Positions 6,349 through 10,324 of a stretch of DNA of 10,324 nt are shown one piece after another; position 1 is the stretch's first letter; every line of letters begins with the position of its first letter. Source of the DNA: Dehalococcoidia bacterium (lineage in GTDB: Bacteria; Chloroflexota; Dehalococcoidia; UBA1151; UBA1328); NCBI GenBank assembly GCA_030745955.1, contig JASLNQ010000056.1:1-10324 (forward strand), written 5' to 3'. The notes below the pieces were generated by a model, which was not told the DNA's origin, made no database searches, and was given only the letters and a program-made list of their open reading frames with translations. The position numbers and the translations under genes are program-made.

Positions 6349-8256
6349 ATGTGCGGAATCTGCGGAATAGTCGACCTGGACAACTCTCCCCCCATCGGGG
6401 CGGACGAACTGGACGCGATGTGCAAAACGATTGAGCACCGCGGCCCCGACGGCACGCGCACGATGATCCGTGAATCAGTAGCCTTCGGGCACACCCGCCT
6501 CTCCGTAATCGACACCGAAACCGGCTGGCAGCCAATCGCCAATGAAGACGGTTCGGTCTTCGTGATCCTCAACGGCGAAATCTACAATTTTCGGCAACTC
6601 CGCGAAGAGCTGGAAGCTGTCGGCCACAAATTCACCACCGCCTCCGACACCGAGGTAACGGTCCACCTGTACGAAGACGACGGGCCGGGTTTCGTCGAAC
6701 GGCTCGACGGAATGTTTGCCCTCGCGATATGGGACGAATCGAACAGGCGTCTCGTCCTTGCCCGCGACCGCATCGGCAAGAAGCCGCTCTTCTACTCGGA
6801 GCGCGCCGGGGGCCTCGCGTTCGCCTCCGAGGTGAAAACGCTCGCAGAATCCGACCGGTCTGCCGGTCGTGGCAGCCGGGAAATCGACCCCGTCGCACTG
6901 GCCTCCTACCTGGCCTACGGATACGTAGCCGAGCCACGCAGCATTTTTCAGGGGATATCGAAGCTCCCGCCGGCACACCTGCTTGTCTACGACGAATCGG
7001 GGCTGGAGGTCCGGCGGTACTGGGAGCTGAACCCGGCAACCGACAACTCGATTTCGCGAGAAGACGCCGTAGCAGAAACCCGCCGCCTCGCCGACCGCGC
7101 CGTGTCGTCACGGCTCATCAGCGATGTGCCCCTCGGCTTCTTCCTGAGTGGCGGACTCGACTCGTCGATTGTCGTCGGTGCGGCGGCGCAGGCTTCAAAA
7201 TCGAAACTCAAGACGTTCTCGATCGGGTTCGAGGAAGATTCGTACAGCGAACTCGGTTACGCCCGAACGGTCGCCAGCCGCTTCGACACCGACCACGAAG
7301 AGTTCGTAGTGACTGCCGACCTCATCGGCGACCTCGAATCGATCGTCCACTATGCCGACGAACCCTTCGCCGACTCGTCCATGGTGCCGATGTACTACCT
7401 GTCGAGGCAGACCCGCCAGCACGTCACGGTCGCACTCAGCGGCGACGGCGGCGACGAGGTTTTTGGCGGCTACGACCGCTACATCGGACTCGGTCTCGCA
7501 AGAAAATATCACCGGGTGCCGGGGTTCATCAGGAAGGGGTTGATCGGACCGCTCGCCGGCCTGATCCCCGAATCACCCGGCAAACGGAGCAACCTCCGCA
7601 GGGTCAAGCGCCTCACCTACCCCGCCACCGACACCGCCGAGCAGTGGTACACCGGCTGGATGCAGCAGTTCCGCACCGAAACGCACCCCGCGGCCTTTAC
7701 GCCCGGGTTCGCCGAGGCCGTTGCGGCCAGCGGCGGGTGGCCCGACCACATGTCGGCAGCTTTCGCATCGCTCGACGCCCCGGCAACTGCTAAATCGGCC
7801 CAGCGGGTCGACACGACAACCTACCTGCCCGGCGATCTCATGGTGAAGGCCGACCGCATGTCGATGGCACACGGCCTCGAAGTGCGCAGCCCGTTCCTCG
7901 ACCATCATCTCGTCGAGTTTGCAGCGACGATCCCCGGCGAATACTCGATTACCGGCCGTTCCGGCAAGCAGGTGCTGAAGTGTGCCTATGCCGACATCAT
8001 CCCCGACGAAATCTCGCGACGCCCGAAGGCCGGGTTCACGGTCCCTGTCGGAGAATGGATAAACGGCCCGCTCCGTGACTTGACCCGCGACCTCCTGCTC
8101 GCACCAGGTGCCGAAGTCGCCAGGGTGATCAGGCCCGGGTACATCGCCAGGATGGTCGAACAGCACGCCACCCGCCGCCATGACCACGCAGTGCGACTCT
8201 GGAACCTCATCTGCCTTGAAACCTGGGCACGGTCGTTTAAGGTGTCCCTGGCATGA
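6349..8256 (+). CDS. asnB: Asparagine synthase (glutamine-hydrolysing)-type amidotransferase
   Basis: This is a 635-residue two-domain class II amidotransferase. The start at 6349 is fixed by MCGICGIV, because Cys2 must become the N-terminal nucleophile that hydrolyses glutamine; longer in-frame starts (6268, 6307) would mask it. The glutaminase domain also shows HRGPDG (30-35) and NGEIYN (75-80). The synthetase domain has the ATP-pyrophosphatase loop SGGLDSS (267-273) and SGDGGDEVFGGY (from S364, with acidic D366), and further on VRSPFLDH and KAGFTVPVGEW. All key residues are intact, so it should couple glutamine hydrolysis to adenylation and amidation. Its length, about 80 residues more than E. 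coli AsnB, fits the amidotransferases of exopolysaccharide and exosortase loci. In this setting the acceptor may be a sugar carboxylate rather than aspartate, which is inference. It opens the second block, and its TGA overlaps the next ATG (ATGA). The symbol denotes the family only. Confidence 0.92.
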   Translation: MCGICGIVDLDNSPPIGADELDAMCKTIEHRGPDGTRTMIRESVAFGHTRLSVIDTETGWQPIANEDGSVFVILNGEIYNFRQLREELEAVGHKFTTASDTEVTVHLYEDDGPGFVERLDGMFALAIWDESNRRLVLARDRIGKKPLFYSERAGGLAFASEVKTLAESDRSAGRGSREIDPVALASYLAYGYVAEPRSIFQGISKLPPAHLLVYDESGLEVRRYWELNPATDNSISREDAVAETRRLADRAVSSRLISDVPLGFFLSGGLDSSIVVGAAAQASKSKLKTFSIGFEEDSYSELGYARTVASRFDTDHEEFVVTADLIGDLESIVHYADEPFADSSMVPMYYLSRQTRQHVTVALSGDGGDEVFGGYDRYIGLGLARKYHRVPGFIRKGLIGPLAGLIPESPGKRSNLRRVKRLTYPATDTAEQWYTGWMQQFRTETHPAAFTPGFAEAVAASGGWPDHMSAAFASLDAPATAKSAQRVDTTTYLPGDLMVKADRMSMAHGLEVRSPFLDHHLVEFAATIPGEYSITGRSGKQVLKCAYADIIPDEISRRPKAGFTVPVGEWINGPLRDLTRDLLLAPGAEVARVIRPGYIARMVEQHATRRHDHAVRLWNLICLETWARSFKVSLA

Positions 8257-9464
8257 CCGTCAAGATCACTCCGGCCTCGAAACCGGCCACTCAACCCACC
8301 GGGCCGCCGACCCGCAGGATCAAGGTGCTCCACCTGATCACCAGCCTTGAGGTGGGCGGTGCCCAGCACGGCCTGCTGCTCGGCCTCCCACGCTTTGATC
8401 CCGACCGCTACGAACACGTCGTTTGTTCACTCATGGACCGGATGCAGATGGCAAACCAGTTCCAGCAGGCGGGAATCGAGGTCCACTCGCTGGGACTGCG
8501 CCGCAAGACCGACCTCGCAGTTGCGCTCCGCCTGCGCACGCTGCTGAAGCAGCTGCAACCCGACATCCTCCACACCTACCTGCTCCACAGCAACGTTGTG
8601 GGCCGCATCGTGGGACGTCTCGTCGGGACCCCTGCCATCGTCGGCTCGGAGCGGACCATCGGCCAGGCGCGGCGCTGGGGACGGCTTGCCACCCGGCTGA
8701 CCAACCCGCTGACCGACGCCGTCGAGGTCAATTCTGAAACCGGGGCACGGGCGATCGAACGCGACCTCGGCGTGCCGTCCGAGAAAATCGAGGTAGTCCG
8801 CTCGGGGATCGACCTCGATGCATTCGGAGGGTCGGCAAGGCGTGTCGACACACGGTCAGCACTCGGCATTGCAGACGGTCGGCACCTGGTCCTCTACGTC
8901 GGCAGGCTCCGACCGGTCAAGGGCATCGAGTACGGCATTCGTGCCTTCGCTTCGGCAACAGCAAAACACGAGAACATGCACCTGGCGATGGCCGGCGAGG
9001 GTGAGCAACTCGGCTACCTGCAAGACCTTGCGACCAAGCTCGAACTTGGAGAAAAAGTAACGTTCCTCGGCGTGAGAAACGACCTGCCCGACCTGTTCGC
9101 CGCCGCCGACAGCGTGCTGATGCCTTCGCTGAACGAAGGTTTCCCCCGCACCGCCATCGAAGCCATGGCCGCAGGCAAGCCCGTGATCGCGACAGCCGTC
9201 GGCGGGACTCCCGAGGCGATAGTCGATGGCAAAACCGGAATACTGGTCCCGCCGAAAGACATTGAAGCCATGGTGGGCGCGCTGGTCGAACTCGCCGGTG
9301 ATCCGGAACTGCAAACCCGGCTCGGTGCCGCAGGCCGTGAACGCGCCATGCAGAACTACTCGGTCGAGAATTACGTAGCCCGCCTCGACGGTCTGTACCG
9401 GCAATTGCTCGGTATCGCGAACACACCCACACCCACCTCCACAACCCGGAACCCGCAGGTCTAA
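8253..9464 (+). CDS. Glycosyltransferase, GT4 family
   Basis: This is a 403-residue GT-B enzyme. After a Pro/Thr-rich lead of about 22 residues, the fold begins with IKVLHLITSLEVGGAQHGLL, the GT4 Gly-rich loop. DILHTYLLHSNVVGR and AVEVNSETGARAIERD follow in the N-terminal half, then VVRSGIDLDAF at the linker. The C-terminal half has HLVLYVGRLRPVKGIEYGI, AMAGEGEQLGYLQDLA and the EX7E motif E295/E303 in NEGFPRTAIEAMAAGKPVI, followed by GGTPEAIVDGKTGILVPP. The ATG overlaps the amidotransferase stop (ATGA) and has a good Shine-Dalgarno-like TAAGGTG at 8238-8244, 8 bases upstream, which supports this start. The C-terminus ends in another short Pro/Thr-rich tail (NTPTPTSTTRNPQ). The stop TAA shares its last base with the next ATG. 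It likely adds a sugar to the same glycan as the other GTs; donor unknown. Confidence 0.92.
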   Translation: MTVKITPASKPATQPTGPPTRRIKVLHLITSLEVGGAQHGLLLGLPRFDPDRYEHVVCSLMDRMQMANQFQQAGIEVHSLGLRRKTDLAVALRLRTLLKQLQPDILHTYLLHSNVVGRIVGRLVGTPAIVGSERTIGQARRWGRLATRLTNPLTDAVEVNSETGARAIERDLGVPSEKIEVVRSGIDLDAFGGSARRVDTRSALGIADGRHLVLYVGRLRPVKGIEYGIRAFASATAKHENMHLAMAGEGEQLGYLQDLATKLELGEKVTFLGVRNDLPDLFAAADSVLMPSLNEGFPRTAIEAMAAGKPVIATAVGGTPEAIVDGKTGILVPPKDIEAMVGALVELAGDPELQTRLGAAGRERAMQNYSVENYVARLDGLYRQLLGIANTPTPTSTTRNPQV

Positions 9465-10192
9465 TGCTTTCAGCCCTGGTACGCACGGCAAAGTTCTTCA
9501 AAACGCCGAGACAGGCCGCAACGTGGTCGGCGGAGTTCATCGAAGACCGGATCACCACTCCGCGCCACCGTAACCACCTCGACTACTACTCCGGCCGCCA
9601 GCTGCCCGTCCGCGAAGGAATTACCGAGGCCACGGGTCTTGATGAGACGATCATCGGGGAACACCTGGACAACCTGCCGGGATTCCTGGTCGCCGAAAAC
9701 AGGGACCCTGGTATGACGATCAATTGGTCGGCAACGACCGAGCTCGCAGCAACGACCTACGCCCTGGTCAGGCTGATAAAACCAGAAATCGTGATCGAAA
9801 CCGGGGTCGGTGCTGGCGTCAGCTCGTGGACGGTCCTGCATGCGCTGGAAGAAAACGGCGTCGGCACGCTGGTAAGCATCGACCTCCCAACGCCCAACAC
9901 CGAGCTCCTGCCCGAGGTCGGCTACCTGGTTCCACGAGAGCTGCACCACCGCTGGGACCTGCGCACCGGGGCATCGCAACGCCTGCTGCCGCAGGCCCTT
10001 GAAGAATTCGTCGAAATTGACATTTTCCAGCACGATTCACGCCACTCGTACTCGAACCAGCTACGTGAATACCGGGATGCTGGTCTCCGACGACGTGAGC
10101 AACGACGCCCTCTACGACGCGACCCGCGAATGGGGCCGGGAACCATCGATCATTGGTCAGAGCAAAGAATCACCCATCGGCCTTGTCCGTAA
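9464..10192 (+). CDS. Class I SAM-dependent methyltransferase, apparently frameshifted near its C-terminus
   Basis: The open frame codes 242 residues, and the first ~206 look like an intact class I methyltransferase. VIETGVGAGVSSWTVLHAL (E112-G118 core) is the SAM-binding motif I, LVSIDLP follows at the next strand, then VPRELHHRWDLRTG, and IDIFQHDSRHSY (H190-D191-S192) is the family's conserved post-strand motif. After EYRDA (about 202-206) the frame turns into an Arg/Pro-rich stretch (GLRRREQRRPLRRDP) with no resemblance to the family. The expected ending, a Gly-Met-Leu-Val-Ser-Asp-Asp strand and downstream helix, is found in the +1 frame directly below the same bases and ends at 10199. The gene is therefore best read as broken, or as an assembly collapse at one point. 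The ATG shares a base with the GT4 stop (TAATG). The natural substrate, perhaps a sugar hydroxyl of the glycan, is a guess from context. Confidence 0.75.
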   Translation: MLSALVRTAKFFKTPRQAATWSAEFIEDRITTPRHRNHLDYYSGRQLPVREGITEATGLDETIIGEHLDNLPGFLVAENRDPGMTINWSATTELAATTYALVRLIKPEIVIETGVGAGVSSWTVLHALEENGVGTLVSIDLPTPNTELLPEVGYLVPRELHHRWDLRTGASQRLLPQALEEFVEIDIFQHDSRHSYSNQLREYRDAGLRRREQRRPLRRDPRMGPGTIDHWSEQRITHRPCP

Positions 10193-10199
10193 AGAATAG
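10074..10199 (+). pseudogene. Out-of-frame C-terminal remnant of the methyltransferase
   Basis: From 10074 the frame one base on from the methyltransferase reads GMLVSDDVSNDALYDATREW and on to SPIGLVRKE, ending at TAG 10197-10199. LVSDD is the expected motif of class I methyltransferases after the helix that follows HDSxHSY. Between EY (10067-10072) and GML there should be about nine residues ending in a Gly; these are missing. The tail is free of stops, has ordinary codon use and lacks its own good start, so it is a displaced part of the upstream gene and not a separate gene. Confidence 0.75.
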
Positions 10200-10226
10200 T
10201 CCGCCCGAGCAACCTGCACCCAGCCA

Positions 10227-10324
10227 TTGCAAGCAAGTCGCAAAAAAGAAAAACCGACCTCGATAGCCCTGGTCGTTAACCAGAACGAGATCTTCTACCG
10301 GCTGCGCATGCCGTGGATCAGGCT
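10227..10324 (+). CDS. N-terminal part of a further gene, possibly a glycosyltransferase (3' truncated)
   Basis: A frame open from TCC at 10200 to the window end has a TTG at 10227 as the only plausible start before the conserved-looking part. It reads about 12 polar, Lys-rich residues and then TSIALVVNQNEIFYRLRMPW. A short beta strand followed by a V-N-x-x-x-F-x-x-R-x-P pattern resembles the first strand and helix of some GT-B glycosyltransferases, and the neighbourhood fits. Only about 32 residues are visible, no Shine-Dalgarno sequence is seen, and the true start could be elsewhere. It lies 27 bases after the displaced methyltransferase stop, in the same frame. Confidence 0.4.
   Translation, partial: MQASRKKEKPTSIALVVNQNEIFYRLRMPWIR

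Noticed and set aside
6729..7793. 354-residue plus-strand open frame inside the amidotransferase gene
   Set aside because: It is extremely Arg/Pro-rich with no motifs, while the overlapping frame carries all asparagine synthase motifs.
8917..9558. Long minus-strand open frame (213 aa)
   Set aside because: It lies wholly opposite the GT4 and methyltransferase genes, is rich in Arg/Ser low-complexity sequence and has no recognisable domain; it mirrors GC-rich third positions of the real genes. The same holds for the minus-strand frames at 1997-2569, 5543-6118 and 7573-8187.
10060..10090. Programmed ribosomal frameshift in the methyltransferase gene
   Set aside because: There is no slippery heptamer or strong downstream structure, and a frameshift alone would not restore the roughly nine residues expected between EY and GML.
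1..10324. CRISPR array, tRNA/rRNA, insertion sequence or phage genes
   Set aside because: No regularly spaced repeats, cloverleaf-like segments, transposase/integrase motifs or terminal inverted repeats were seen.

Overview
The window holds part of a cell-surface glycan (polysaccharide or lipid-linked oligosaccharide) biosynthesis locus from a high-GC bacterium. All genes are on the + strand. No marker gene fixes the taxon. G/C-rich third positions, GTG/TTG starts and the absence of any ribosomal or phylogenetic marker allow several high-GC phyla (for example Actinomycetota or Chloroflexota), and I do not choose between them.

Layout. (1) Positions 1-840 are the 3' part of an asparagine-synthase-related gene whose start lies upstream of the window. 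(2) After a gap of about 120 bases comes a tightly coupled block at 960-6179: a GT4 glycosyltransferase, an MsbA/PglK-type ABC exporter (putative lipid-linked glycan flippase), a putative GT of the 'SPFGWGE' type, and a second GT4 enzyme. Each junction overlaps by 1-4 bases (GTGA, TAATG, ATGA). (3) The 169-base gap at 6180-6348 carries a three-arm repeat and is the most likely place for a new transcription start. (4) A second coupled block at 6349-10199 holds a canonical glutamine-dependent asparagine synthase-like amidotransferase, a third GT4 enzyme and a SAM-dependent methyltransferase, again with overlapping stops and starts. (5) The window ends in the first codons of another gene, possibly a further glycosyltransferase.

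How the genes may work together (inference): the GTs build an oligosaccharide on a lipid carrier, the ABC exporter moves it across the membrane, and the amidotransferase(s) and methyltransferase decorate sugars, for example by amidating uronic acids and methylating hydroxyls. No initiating phosphoglycosyltransferase, Wzx, Wzy or ligase is visible here, so the pathway continues outside the window.

The two most notable points are a methyltransferase gene that appears broken by an internal frameshifting deletion of about 29 bases, with its correct C-terminus still open in the next frame, and a second asparagine-synthase relative whose acidic catalytic motif is replaced (GHGFDY instead of GDGGDE).
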